NCBI RefSeq assembly: GCF_017939745.1
Contig: NZ_JAGKQQ010000002.1
Location: 841,838-905,837, forward strand
Direction: 5' to 3'
Origin: Gemmata palustris
Lineage (GTDB): Bacteria > Planctomycetota > Planctomycetia > Gemmatales > Gemmataceae
DNA length: 64,000 bases
Shown here piece by piece: positions 17,965 to 28,989 of this stretch. Position numbers and translations under genes: made by a program. Below the pieces are notes generated by a model. The model made no database searches and had not been told where the DNA came from. It saw nothing but the letters and a program-made list of their open reading frames with translations. Each line of letters begins with the position of its first letter. Position 1 is the first letter of the stretch.

Positions 17965-18747
17965 TTACTTGCCCGGCGCTGCCGCGTTCTTTTCCAGCCA
18001 TTCGATCCCGGCCCGGATGTCGTCGTACAGTGGCCCGCGCCACCCGTGCCCGCCCTCGTAGTCGACGAGCTTCACCTTGGCTCCGGCCTTCGTCAAATCC
18101 TTTTCGGCTTGCTCGGCCATGCGATACGGGCACACGCGGTCGTCGGGGGAGTGGTACAGGTAGAACGGCTTCCCCTTCGCCGCCTTCAGGTCCGGCAACT
18201 GGTCCGGCTTGAACACCGACATCGCGACCAAAGAACCCGTCACTTTGGAATTGGTCAGGGCGACCGAGTACGCGGCCGGCCCGCTCGACGACCACGACAG
18301 CGTGAGCACTTTTTGCGGGTCGATTTTGTGCCGCGCCGCGACGTCCTCGATCACCGCCGCGACGAACTCCTCGGTCGTGAACTTTGCGCCCTCAACGTCC
18401 TTCTTGTTCCCCTCCGTGGGCCAGACGATCTCTTGCTTGTCGGTCCACTTCACGGCAACGGGTTGGGCGGCCAAATAGCCCTCGGGAACAGCGTTCTTGT
18501 AGATGCGCTTGACGAACGGGTGGAAGTCCGCGGACCCGGGGCCGCCGGGCAGGATCACGACGAGCCCGTACCCGTTCTTCGGGGCCTTCGCGTCCTTCGG
18601 CGGGCCGATGAGGAAGTACCTCTTTTTCTCGTCCTTACCGGCTTTCAGGTCTTGCGACGAGACGTCCTTGATGTCGTCATCCCCCCTCGCCGGGGCCGAT
18701 GGGAGGACGACCAGCGCACCGGCCACGAGTAGCGTAAAGCGGATCAT
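17965..18747 (-). CDS. Secreted alpha/beta hydrolase (esterase-like)
   Basis: 260 residues from ATG 18747 with GGGGG upstream. A signal peptide (MIRFTLLVAGALVVLPSAPARG) precedes an alpha/beta hydrolase fold: oxyanion strand LVVILPGGPGS, nucleophile elbow LSWSSSGPAAY, acid in YHSPDDRVCP, and histidine in EGGHGWRG. The order and spacing fit a catalytic Ser-Asp-His triad of the phospholipase/carboxylesterase or dienelactone hydrolase type. The elbow reads SWSSSG, where family members usually have GxSxG. Probably periplasmic or extracellular; substrate unknown. Confidence 0.78.
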   Translation of the reverse strand: MIRFTLLVAGALVVLPSAPARGDDDIKDVSSQDLKAGKDEKKRYFLIGPPKDAKAPKNGYGLVVILPGGPGSADFHPFVKRIYKNAVPEGYLAAQPVAVKWTDKQEIVWPTEGNKKDVEGAKFTTEEFVAAVIEDVAARHKIDPQKVLTLSWSSSGPAAYSVALTNSKVTGSLVAMSVFKPDQLPDLKAAKGKPFYLYHSPDDRVCPYRMAEQAEKDLTKAGAKVKLVDYEGGHGWRGPLYDDIRAGIEWLEKNAAAPGK

Positions 18748-18853
18748 TTTTACCCCCGCGTTCAGGGACCGTAACGCGCACAGTTTACCGACGGATTCGG
18801 GGCGCCGCAAAGAAGATCGAACCGGCGCCATTTCGGAGGACATTTTGTTCCAC

Positions 18854-20164
18854 TTACACGCCCTTCGGTACGGCCCAGTGGTTGGGGCGGTACGCGCGCC
18901 GGAGGAGCGCGTTCGCGTCCGGGCTGTTGGTGACGACTTCCTTCACCGGATCGAGTTCGACCGTTTTGCGGAGCCGCGTGCTGATGTTCGCGAGGTGGCA
19001 GATGCCCGCGGAGATGTGACCGACCGCGGCCGGGGCCGTGAGCTTCTCGCCCTTCAAGCAGGCGTCGATGAAGTTCTGGTGGTGGGCCGACAAATCGGCG
19101 CGGCCCTTCATCTCTTCGAGCGGCTTGTTCCGCTCGCCGAACAGTTTCCAGCCGACCCCGTGGCCGATAATCAGCAGGCCCTTCGTGCCGTAGAACGCGC
19201 AGCCGTTTTCGTAGTCTTCTTGCACGTATGGCGACCAGATGCGCTGCTCGAAGATGAACTGGCGCGGCTTCTTCCCGCCGTTCCCGGCGTCGTACTCGCA
19301 CACGACGTACTGCGTGTCGGGCCACTCCTGATCGTCGTCGAAGAAGAACTTGCCGCCGAGCGCCGCGACGCGGTTCGGGAGCGCATCGAACTTCATGCCC
19401 CACACGCCCACATCAATGTCGTGGACGCCGTCGTTCCCGATGTCGCCGGCCCCGTAGTCCCGGAAGAACCGCCAGGAACTGTGAACGCGGTTGGCGTAAA
19501 ACGGCGCTTCCGGCACCGGCCCCTGCCACGCCTCGTAGTCGAGGTGCTTGGGCGGTTCGCTCGGTTTCACCTTGCCGAGGGTGCGCCGCAACTGGCTGTT
19601 CCACGCCTTCGCGACCAGAACCTCGCCGATCGCGCCGTCGCGGAGGCGCTTCACCGCTTCGGCGCAGGTCGGGGTGCTGCGCGACTGCGTCCCCACTTGG
19701 ATGTGGACCTTGTTGCGCTGCGCCGCGTCGACGAGGAGCCGGCCCTCGCGGACGTTGTGCGAGCACGGTTTCTCGACGTACACGTGCTTGCCCGCGTCGG
19801 CGGCGAGGACCGCACCGGGCGCGTGCCAGTGGTCCGGCGTCGCCATCCAGACCGCGCCCACGGCTTTATCCGCGAGGACCACGCGCATGTCCCTCTCGGC
19901 CTTCACCGCGTGGCCCGCGCTGGTGGCGATCTTGGCCGCGGCCCTCAACCGGGTGTCGTCCACGTCACACACGTAGGCGATGTTTAACTGCTTGTGCTTC
20001 GCGAGCAGGGTGAGGTGGTTCGTGCCCATCCCGCCGCAGCCGATGAGCGCGACAGTGAGTTTGTCGGGACCGGGCAGCGCCGCGGAGAACGCCGCGCCGT
20101 TAGCGCACGTTAGCGCGGCGGCTCCAGAAGCGGAGGATTTGAGGAACGTGCGGCGGGAGTTCAT
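18854..20164 (-). CDS. Tat-exported Gfo/Idh/MocA-family oxidoreductase
   Basis: 436 residues from ATG 20164 with CGGAG upstream. The Tat signal SRRTFLKSSASGAAALTCA opens the protein. The Rossmann motif VALIGCGGMGTNHL follows, then AVWMATPDHWHAPGAVLA and HVYVEKPCSHNVREGRLL with the EKP motif of this superfamily. The C-terminal half is the GFO_IDH_MocA_C fold with WRFFRDYGAGDIGNDGVHD. Such exported NAD(P)-linked enzymes are abundant in Planctomycetota and are thought to act on sugars in the periplasm. A second member is at 48004. Confidence 0.92.
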   Translation of the reverse strand: MNSRRTFLKSSASGAAALTCANGAAFSAALPGPDKLTVALIGCGGMGTNHLTLLAKHKQLNIAYVCDVDDTRLRAAAKIATSAGHAVKAERDMRVVLADKAVGAVWMATPDHWHAPGAVLAADAGKHVYVEKPCSHNVREGRLLVDAAQRNKVHIQVGTQSRSTPTCAEAVKRLRDGAIGEVLVAKAWNSQLRRTLGKVKPSEPPKHLDYEAWQGPVPEAPFYANRVHSSWRFFRDYGAGDIGNDGVHDIDVGVWGMKFDALPNRVAALGGKFFFDDDQEWPDTQYVVCEYDAGNGGKKPRQFIFEQRIWSPYVQEDYENGCAFYGTKGLLIIGHGVGWKLFGERNKPLEEMKGRADLSAHHQNFIDACLKGEKLTAPAAVGHISAGICHLANISTRLRKTVELDPVKEVVTNSPDANALLRRAYRPNHWAVPKGV

Positions 20165-20353
20165 GGCGGGACTCCGAGAGAGAGGGTAAGATCCAAGTGG
20201 CGGGTTCTAGCAGTCGCGGCAGTTGCGCCGGTCGCCGGCCCGCGCTCGTCCGAGTTCGCGGGATCAAGGCGCGAACGGGTTTCACTGTGGGCCTGGTGGA
20301 ACCGAAACTGTCAGAAACGGGCGCCGCGGACCCACAACACACGAAGCGATACC

Positions 20354-21136
20354 ATGCTCTACAGCGCCATATCGTCCAGCAGCACCGGAATTCAGGCCGC
20401 GTCCAGTTTCCTCGACGTGACCAGTAACAACGTCGCGAACTCGAGCACGCCCGGGTACAAGACGGCACAGATCACGTTCCAGGATCTCCTGTACACGGGT
20501 GCTCCGGCCGGGGCCACGACACAGGGAGTCACACCGCCCGGGGGCATCCAGATCGGGAACGGCGTCGTCGTCGACTCGATCACCGGGCGGTTCACCCAGG
20601 GCGGGTTGGAGCAATCCACGGGGCGCTTCGACCTCGCGATCACGGGCGAGGGGTTCTTCTCCGTGACGCTCCCGAACGGGACGACCGCCTACACGCGGGC
20701 GGGCGACTTCAACATCGACAACGCCGGCAAGCTGGTCACCCCGGAGGGGTACCTGTTGGCGGGCGGCATCTTGATCCCCCCGCAGACCAGTTCCATCTCC
20801 GTGGCGTCCGACGGCACCGTGACCGCGCTCGACTCGAACGGCGGCGCTCAGGTCGTCGGCCAGCTCACGCTCACGCGGTTCGTGAACCCGGGCGGGCTGT
20901 CGCGGTTCGGCGACAACGTGTTCACCGCGACCCCGGCGTCCGGGACCGGGGTGACCGACGCGCCGAACGCGAACGGACTGGGCACGGTGAGCACGGGGTC
21001 GCTGGAACTGTCGAACGTGGACGTCACGTCCGAACTGGTCAACCTGGTCATCGCGCAGCAAGCGTTCCAGTTCAACACGCAATCGCTCCAGATCGAGAAC
21101 CAGGTGCTCCAGGCCACCACGGACCTCATCCGGTAG
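20354..21136 (+). CDS. flgG: Flagellar basal-body rod protein FlgG-like
   Basis: 260 residues, the usual length of FlgG. The N-terminal flagellar rod motif is LDVTSNNVANSSTPGYK. The middle has the FlgG-type stretch GFFSVTLPNGTTAYTRAGDF with LVTPEGYLL. The C-terminal helix contains SNVDVTSELVNLVIAQQAFQ. It forms part of the distal rod in the periplasm. It stands alone, with no other flagellar structural gene in the window, but a chemoreceptor and CheW lie within 5 kb. FlgF is the main alternative name; length and ends favour FlgG. Confidence 0.88.
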   Translation: MLYSAISSSSTGIQAASSFLDVTSNNVANSSTPGYKTAQITFQDLLYTGAPAGATTQGVTPPGGIQIGNGVVVDSITGRFTQGGLEQSTGRFDLAITGEGFFSVTLPNGTTAYTRAGDFNIDNAGKLVTPEGYLLAGGILIPPQTSSISVASDGTVTALDSNGGAQVVGQLTLTRFVNPGGLSRFGDNVFTATPASGTGVTDAPNANGLGTVSTGSLELSNVDVTSELVNLVIAQQAFQFNTQSLQIENQVLQATTDLIR

Positions 21137-21150
21137 TGACGCGCGTCACT

Positions 21151-21182
21151 GCGGCAGCCGGACCGCGATTGGTCCGCTGCCA
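21151..21182. terminator. Imperfect hairpin between convergent flgG and the 21189 gene
   Basis: GGCAGCCGGACC (from about 21153) can pair with GGTCCGCTGCC (from 21171) with one bulged base and a short loop. It is placed in the 52-bp gap between the two converging genes and could terminate either. Confidence 0.5.
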
Positions 21183-21188
21183 CACCGC

Positions 21189-22616
21189 TCATTTCCCCAG
21201 CTTGTCCAGCACGTTCTTCGTAATGCGCACGATGTTCGCATCGTTCCCGCGTAGACCCGAACTCCAGTCGGTGGTGCCCACGGTCATGACGGTTCCGCCG
21301 CGCGTGTAGGTGCCGATGACCGCGTTCCCCGCGCGGCCCTTCGGCCACTTTTCGTACCACTCGCAGTCGTCCGGGTGCCAGCGCGCCGGCGCGGTCGCGA
21401 GCACCTCGAAGTTCTTCGGCGTGCCGTCGGCACAGGTGGGGAACGGCAGCCCGTCCTTCCAAACGAGTTCGCACCCGTCGCACTCGTAGCCCACGACCTT
21501 GTACTCGGGTAGCTTCGCGCCGAACGTGTCGCCCTTCTTGAGAGTGGTGCCCGCGAAGAGCCAGTGGTCGGGCCGGTGGGCGGTGAACGCACCGCTGCCG
21601 TCCATGAACTGCCCGTGGCTGCGGTGGTACCCGCCCCAAAGAAATCCGACGCCCGTGAGCTGGTTCTCCGGGCGATTGACGAGATAGTGGCTCCAGAGCG
21701 ACGTGAGCGCCTTGTGGTCGCCCGATTTGTAGACGGGGTCGTCGCCGAAGGACTGCTTCCAGCACGCGAGCGCGCGCCCCTCTTCCTCGGTTCGTACCTG
21801 CCAACAGCACGTGTTCCCACTGAAGAACGCGACGTTCCCGCCGGCGCCGATGTACGCCTCCAGGGTGTCGCGCATCGGCGCGGACCAGTATTCGTCGTGC
21901 CCCACGCTGAGTACGAGTTTGTACTTCTTGAGCAGCTCGGGGTGGAACTCCAGGTCGAGGTTCGTGCAGTAGTCGAGCGCGTACCCGGCTCTCTCGGCCC
22001 ACTTCACGAACGGCTCTTCCCATTGCGGGAACTGAGAGTGCTGGGGGCGATCGAACGACACGCGCCGGCCCTGGACCTTGTGCTTGCCGTGGTAGGCGTA
22101 GAGGCTGTAGCCGTTCCAGTTCGTGTACGCGTTGTAGGTGTTGGTCGCGAGCTGAATGAGGACGTCCGCGTCGCGCCCCGGGCGCTTCGGGCGCAACACG
22201 AAGAACGCGCTCGCGAGATCGACCGCCGGCCCCTTCGTGCTCCCGAACGCCACGGAGTAGTACCCGGTTTTCCAGTCCGCGGTGCGCACGGTCAGGCCGA
22301 CCGGCCAGCGGCACCCGTGGGAAGAGGCGTCTTTGGGAACGTCGTGCGCTTGCGGGTTCTCGACGAGCCCGCCGGCGACTTCCTCTTTCGTCGCCCCGTG
22401 GCGGTAGACCTTGTACCAGTACGAATCGCCGAGGCACGAGAGCCGCACCTTCACGTCCTCGCCCGCGACGTAGCTCTGGGGCATCGCGTAGGCCTCGACG
22501 AGCGGGCGCTTCGGCGGTTGCGCGGCGCGGGCCGCGGACTCGAGCGGCAGCGCGCCACCGAGCGCGACCGCGGTCCCGGTTCGGAGTGCCGCGCGGCGGG
22601 AGACGGGTTCGTTCAT
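21189..22616 (-). CDS. Tat-exported protein with N,N-dimethylformamidase beta-subunit-like domain
   Basis: 475 residues from ATG 22616. A Tat signal (SRRAALRTGTAVALGGALP) is followed by a beta-rich segment with VRLSCLGDSYWYKVYRHG and then the long C-terminal domain of the dimethylformamidase large subunit. The latter is visible as NTYNAYTNWNGYSLYAY, VLSVGHDEYWSAPMRDTLE, GGNVAFFSGNTCCWQVR and GTYTRGGTVMTVGTTDWSSG. Characterised dimethylformamidases are cytosolic and iron-dependent, so an exported member probably has another amide or unknown substrate. Ends 52 bp from convergent flgG. Confidence 0.72.
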   Translation of the reverse strand: MNEPVSRRAALRTGTAVALGGALPLESAARAAQPPKRPLVEAYAMPQSYVAGEDVKVRLSCLGDSYWYKVYRHGATKEEVAGGLVENPQAHDVPKDASSHGCRWPVGLTVRTADWKTGYYSVAFGSTKGPAVDLASAFFVLRPKRPGRDADVLIQLATNTYNAYTNWNGYSLYAYHGKHKVQGRRVSFDRPQHSQFPQWEEPFVKWAERAGYALDYCTNLDLEFHPELLKKYKLVLSVGHDEYWSAPMRDTLEAYIGAGGNVAFFSGNTCCWQVRTEEEGRALACWKQSFGDDPVYKSGDHKALTSLWSHYLVNRPENQLTGVGFLWGGYHRSHGQFMDGSGAFTAHRPDHWLFAGTTLKKGDTFGAKLPEYKVVGYECDGCELVWKDGLPFPTCADGTPKNFEVLATAPARWHPDDCEWYEKWPKGRAGNAVIGTYTRGGTVMTVGTTDWSSGLRGNDANIVRITKNVLDKLGK

Positions 22617-22944
22617 CGTGCCGGTTCCGGTGAGCAGCGGGAAGAGTTACGCGAGTGTACCAACCGGCGCGGCCCGGGAGCAAAGCGATTCCGGGCGCAG
22701 TGCTCACTTGCCGAGGTACACGATCTCCGCCACGACCGTCGGGTCCGCGCCGCTGCCGCTCTGGAGGAAGCCGGACCCGCGCGCCGCGGCATCGAGAACG
22801 AGGATGTGGTGACTCGACGCGACCGTGCGGTGATCGGTGGCCGGCGCGTCGCGGGCACCACGGGCGCGTTACTCACACTCGGTACAAACGAAGTGAGCGG
22901 CCGGGTAGCGCCCCGACCGCTCACGCTGTTGGTATCTGCAGACG
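22617..22944. other. Intergenic region containing a short orphan coding remnant
   Basis: No complete gene is seen. On the minus strand, codons from a TAA at about 22876 down to a TGA at 22704-22706 read as a plausible protein end (HHILVLDAAARGSGFL, then PTVVAEIVYLGK) with no start codon. This is described as a separate pseudogene entry. The rest is high-GC spacer. Confidence 0.45.
22704..22874 (-). pseudogene. Possible C-terminal remnant of an unknown gene
   Basis: About 56 codons without ATG, GTG or TTG in a good place, closed upstream by an in-frame TAA. The translation looks protein-like, with alternating hydrophobic and glycine-rich segments ending VYLGK. It lies upstream of the dimethylformamidase-like gene on the same strand and downstream of the chemoreceptor gene. 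It may be a decayed gene or chance; I cannot name a family. Confidence 0.25.
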
Positions 22945-24981
22945 TTAGAACTCGGTGAACCCGTCGTTGCCGCCGAGTCGGTCGAGTTCGTGGGTCTTGG
23001 AGTGACCGTTCTTCAGGGCCTTGGCCACCGCGGGCCGCGGCTTGGTGGCCGGGGCCTTGCTGCGAGCGGCCTTGTGTGCGGGACGCGGGGCCACGCGCCC
23101 GTCGTCACTGAGTTTGAACCGCGCGACGAGGTCGCGGAGCTGGTCCGCCTGGTCGGTGAGGGTCTGGGCGGTGGCGGACATTTCTTCGGTCTGTGAGGCG
23201 TTGCGCTGGGTGACGGTGTCCATCTGGGACACGGCCTTGTTGACCTGATCGATGCCCGTGGACTGCTCCTTGCTGGCGGCCGCGATCTCGGTGATGATGT
23301 CCGTTACCCGCTTCACCGACGTCACGATCTCGCCGAGCGTGGCCCCGGACCGGTTCACGAGGTCGGTCCCGGCATCGACCTTCTTGACCGAGTCCTCGAT
23401 CAAGGACTTGATCTCCTTCGCCGCGGTCGCACTTCGCTGGGCCAGGTTGCGCACTTCCGAGGCGACGACCGCGAACCCGCGCCCCTGCTCGCCCGCACGG
23501 GCCGCTTCCACCGCCGCGTTCAGGGCGAGCAAGTTCGTTTGGAACGCGATCTCGTCGATCGTCGTGATGATGTCCGCGATCTTCTTGGACGAGTGGTTGA
23601 TCTCGCCCATCGCGTCGACCGCGTTGCCCACCACGGCCCCGCCCTTCTCGGCCACTTCCTTCGAGCTGCTGGCGAGTTGGCGCGCCTGTTGTGCGCTGTC
23701 CGAGTTCTGCTTGACCGTCGCCGTGATCTCTTCGAGCGTACTGGCCGTTTCTTCGAGACTCGAGGCCTGCTCCTGAGCGCCCGTCGAAATCTCGTCGCTG
23801 GCCGCGGACAGTTGGCTCGAGGCATCGGCGAGTTGCACGGACACTTCGCGCACGCCCTCCAGAGCGGTCCGAACCGAGACGATCGCTTTATTCAGGGCGG
23901 ACGCCATGTGCCCGATCGCGTCGGTGCCCATGTCGGGCACCTGCTGGGTGAAGTCCCCCGCGGCCATCGCGCTGACCGTGGTGACGACGGTTTCCATCTT
24001 CTCTTGGAGCTCGGCGGCCTGGGCGCGCTCCAGTTCGGCCTGGGCGCGCGTGGCCGCGGCCTCGCGCTCGGTGCGCTCCCGCTCGACCGCGGCCTCGCGC
24101 GCGGCGCGCTGCCGGTCGTTTTCGACCTGAACCCGCTCGGCTTCCTTGGCGGCCACGAGCGAGCCGATGGCCACGTTCAGGGCCGCGCCCATGCGCCCGA
24201 TTTCGTCCTGGGAATCCGCGTCGGCCCGCTGGCTCAGGTCCCCCTTGGTAACGCCCTCGAGGACCGCGACGGTGCGCCCGAGCGGGCGGGTGATCGAGTG
24301 ACCGATGGTCACCCCGATCAACATGCTCAGAACCACCGTTGCGAGCGTCCCGCCGACGAGCGTCTGCTGGGCCGCGGACGCGGTCGCGCTCCCGTCCTCG
24401 TTGACGTCCTTGGCCACCGCGGTGACGGTCTTGACGAGTTCGTCGATCGTGACCGTGGCGGCATCGAACTTGGGGCCGGCCTGGGTCATCAGCTCCGTCA
24501 CGTTCTTTCGCGTCGCGTCCCGGTCCGGGCCCTCGGGCGCGCGCTGCAGATCTTGAATGGCCTGCATGCTGCGGGCGGCGGCGTCGAAATAGTCCTTCAC
24601 GGCCGCCCGGACCTTGTCCAGGTCCTTGCGCTCGTCGCGCCCGCCCCGGGACACGCGCAGATCGGTCGCCGCGTATGCGTCCAGACCGGTCGTGACCTGT
24701 TCGCGAATGGTCTTCTGTGAGTCCACGATCCGATCAACGGTTTGGGCGTCTTTCGCGTTCGCGGCCATAATCATGCTGTTCCGGAACCGGGCCAGGTTGA
24801 CGGACGCCTTGGCCAGGTCGGTGCCCGCGACCGTGTAGTCCTCGTACAGGACGCGCATGCTCTCCCGGGAGTTCGACAGCCCGCGGTACCCGAGCACGCC
24901 GCTCCCCGCAACGATCGCGCACACGAGGGCGAACCCGAGGAGCAACTTGGTCATCACCGTCTGATTGCGAAACCAGTTCAT
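22945..24981 (-). CDS. Methyl-accepting chemotaxis protein with two HAMP domains
   Basis: About 678 residues from ATG 24981 ([12 protein letters not shown]). First membrane helix near residues 10-30, a helical periplasmic 4HB-type sensor region, a second helix near 205-228 ([15 protein letters not shown]), a HAMP domain with a [11 protein letters not shown] pattern, a coiled linker rich in Glu/Arg/Ala, a second HAMP-like unit, and the signalling domain with the hairpin tip region around [21 protein letters not shown] poly-basic linker leads to the C-terminal GFTEF, which fits the tether pentapeptide pattern (aromatic, two residues, aromatic) bound by CheR/CheB in some receptors. The ligand is unknown. 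It lies 270 bp downstream of cheW on the same strand. Confidence 0.92.
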   Translation of the reverse strand: MNWFRNQTVMTKLLLGFALVCAIVAGSGVLGYRGLSNSRESMRVLYEDYTVAGTDLAKASVNLARFRNSMIMAANAKDAQTVDRIVDSQKTIREQVTTGLDAYAATDLRVSRGGRDERKDLDKVRAAVKDYFDAAARSMQAIQDLQRAPEGPDRDATRKNVTELMTQAGPKFDAATVTIDELVKTVTAVAKDVNEDGSATASAAQQTLVGGTLATVVLSMLIGVTIGHSITRPLGRTVAVLEGVTKGDLSQRADADSQDEIGRMGAALNVAIGSLVAAKEAERVQVENDRQRAAREAAVERERTEREAAATRAQAELERAQAAELQEKMETVVTTVSAMAAGDFTQQVPDMGTDAIGHMASALNKAIVSVRTALEGVREVSVQLADASSQLSAASDEISTGAQEQASSLEETASTLEEITATVKQNSDSAQQARQLASSSKEVAEKGGAVVGNAVDAMGEINHSSKKIADIITTIDEIAFQTNLLALNAAVEAARAGEQGRGFAVVASEVRNLAQRSATAAKEIKSLIEDSVKKVDAGTDLVNRSGATLGEIVTSVKRVTDIITEIAAASKEQSTGIDQVNKAVSQMDTVTQRNASQTEEMSATAQTLTDQADQLRDLVARFKLSDDGRVAPRPAHKAARSKAPATKPRPAVAKALKNGHSKTHELDRLGGNDGFTEF

Positions 24982-25252
24982 GGTAGGGCACACCGAGGAG
25001 AGCCGCGCAACGGCGGTGGGAATGAATGAGAACGCTTCGCGAGCACAGTTGGGCCGGACCGGTGGCGCGGCCGACGAGTCGACGGGTAGCGAGCAGGGAT
25101 ACGATCCGGATATTCACGCAAGTATGCAATGAACTATTTGTTCCGGCGTTGAATTTTGAAGCGATTTGTTTTTTGTGATTCCGGCGCGGGGCCGACGAGA
25201 CGGCCGTCTGGCCCGCCGTGCGCGGGCCGCTCATCGCCTTGCACCAGAGCGT

Positions 25253-25732
25253 CTACACGGTGAGCGCCGATCCGGTGCTACCGACGAGCCGGTCGATGTT
25301 GAGCAGTGACACGAGGCGCTCGCCGGAGCGCGCAATGCCGGTGAGAAACGAGGTGTCCACGCCCGCACCCAGGTCCGGGGTCGGCACCACTTCTTTGGGG
25401 TCCACGTTGAGCACGTCGGAGACCGCGTCCACGACCAACCCGACGATCTTGGTGCCCACGGTGACCACGATGATGACGGTGAACGGCGTGTATTCGGTCT
25501 CGCGCAGCCCGAACCGGGCGCGCAGGTCCAGCACCGGGACCACGGTCCCGCGCAGGTTCATGACGCCCTTCACTTCCCGCGGCGTGTTGGGGAGCGGGGT
25601 GATCTTCGAGTACCCTTTGATCTCCTGGACCCGCAGGATCTCGAGGCCGTACTCCTCGTCCTGCAACCGGAACGTCAGAAACTGGCGCGCGTCGGGGGAG
25701 CCGGCCAGGTCGCTCGTGTTCGCTGTGCTCAT
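25253..25732 (-). CDS. cheW: Chemotaxis coupling protein CheW
   Basis: 159 residues from ATG 25732, with a G-rich site upstream. SH3-like CheW fold: FLTFRLQDEEYGLEIL, VQEIKGYSKITPLPNTP, VKGVMNLRGTVVPVLDLRARFG and VGLVVDAVSDVLNV are all family hallmarks. It links CheA to receptors at the membrane. The gene is followed by the chemoreceptor gene. No cheA, cheY, cheB or cheR is in the window. A sigma-28-like promoter is proposed upstream. Confidence 0.94.
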   Translation of the reverse strand: MSTANTSDLAGSPDARQFLTFRLQDEEYGLEILRVQEIKGYSKITPLPNTPREVKGVMNLRGTVVPVLDLRARFGLRETEYTPFTVIIVVTVGTKIVGLVVDAVSDVLNVDPKEVVPTPDLGAGVDTSFLTGIARSGERLVSLLNIDRLVGSTGSALTV

Positions 25733-25849
25733 GGGAGCCCCCAGCAAGGACACAAAACTCACGAGAGAGCGGAGGGCGGTGCGCGAATCGGGCCGCCCGA
25801 CCGATCGGCGCGCCGGTCCCGTGGTCGGGGGCACACTACCCGATTATTC

Positions 25850-25876
25850 TTATCGAAGCGCTACGGAAAATTTTTG
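25850..25876 (-). promoter_or_regulatory. Candidate sigma-28 (FliA-type) promoter for cheW
   Basis: On the minus strand CAAAAATT (25876-25869) and TTCGATAA (25857-25850) are separated by 11 bases. They resemble the enterobacterial motility promoter TAAAGTTT-N11-GCCGATAA (five of eight and six of eight positions). It lies about 120 bp upstream of the cheW start in a locally AT-rich patch. It is a by-eye match only. Confidence 0.35.
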
Positions 25877-25998
25877 CGAGCCACCTGAAGAGCAACGATC
25901 CGAGCGGCCTCTCCCGGCACCCACCGCCGCTCCCGTGTCTCCGCTCCGACCGATCGTCGTCCGGTGGTAGCAAACGAAAACAAGGCGAGTGTGCGATC

Positions 25999-26367
25999 GT
26001 GAACGCGGCAAAAACCGTTCTCTTCGTGTACGGCACGCTGAAGCGCGGCGAGCGGAACCACCACCGGCTCGCGGCCCAGGAGTTCATCGCGGAAGTGGCG
26101 ACCGCGCCGCGGTACCGGGTCGTCGATCTCGGACCGTACCCCGGGCTGATTCGCGACGCGGTCAACGGTCTCGCGGTCCACGGGGAACTGTTCGCGGTCG
26201 GCGCGCGGTGCCTCGCGGAGCTGGACGAGTTCGAGGACGTGCCGAACTTGTTCGTGCGCGAGCACATTGAGGTCGCCGGCCACGAAACCGCGTGGGCGTA
26301 TTACATGAACACCCCACCACCCGAAGGCGCACGCACCGGCGCCCGCTGGCCACTCGCGGGCGCGTGA
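25999..26367 (+). CDS. Gamma-glutamylcyclotransferase-like (GGCT/AIG2) family protein
   Basis: 122 residues from GTG 25999. The N-terminal signature LFVYGTLKRGERNHHRL is typical of the family (YGTL loop). RVVDLGPYPGLI and VHGELFAVGARCLAELDEFED supply the second conserved region, including the Glu in ELF and the LDxFE segment. Members release pyroglutamate from gamma-glutamyl compounds, although many bacterial members have no known substrate. It ends just before a long inverted repeat. Confidence 0.83.
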   Translation: MNAAKTVLFVYGTLKRGERNHHRLAAQEFIAEVATAPRYRVVDLGPYPGLIRDAVNGLAVHGELFAVGARCLAELDEFEDVPNLFVREHIEVAGHETAWAYYMNTPPPEGARTGARWPLAGA

Positions 26368-26375
26368 GGGCCAAG

Positions 26376-26462
26376 AGTTTTTGACAGGATTAACGAGATA
26401 AGCGGGATTGAAGACGGGCTTCTTGTATTCATCCCGTCTATCCTGTTAATCCTGTCGAAGCG
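26376..26462. repeat. Inverted repeat of the GACAGGATTAAC type
   Basis: GACAGGATTAACGAGATA near 26382 pairs imperfectly with TATCCTGTTAATCCTGTC around 26440-26457, and GGGATTGAAGACGGG with CCCGTCTATCC inside. Related GACAGGAT/ATCCTGTC words occur again within 35720-35790. It lies between two plus-strand genes and could act as a terminator for the GGCT gene. Confidence 0.7.
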
Positions 26463-26483
26463 TCCTACTCGGAGACTCGAGTC

Positions 26484-28865
<2,382 letters not shown>

Positions 28866-28892
28866 GTGGTGCCGGTTAGCACATGCTGCCCG

Positions 28893-28966
28893 TCACGACC
28901 CACCGCCCTTGCGGGCGGGATTCGCCAAGCAGCCGTGAACCCCGCCCGCAAGGGCGGTGGGTCGTG
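28893..28966. repeat. Family A inverted repeat pair
   Basis: Arms 28893-28923 and 28937-28966 are near-perfect reverse complements carrying the CCCGCCCGCAAGGGCGG core, with a short loop. It sits between the convergent YyaL-fusion gene (plus) and the haem-binding gene (minus), a position suited to a bidirectional terminator. Confidence 0.85.
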
Positions 28967-28989
28967 GTTATGTGGGGCAACCGCCGGCC

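Noticed and set aside
20848..22707. A 619-codon minus-strand frame overlapping flgG and the dimethylformamidase-like gene
   Set aside because: It runs in another frame of the 21189 gene and is Arg-rich with no motif.
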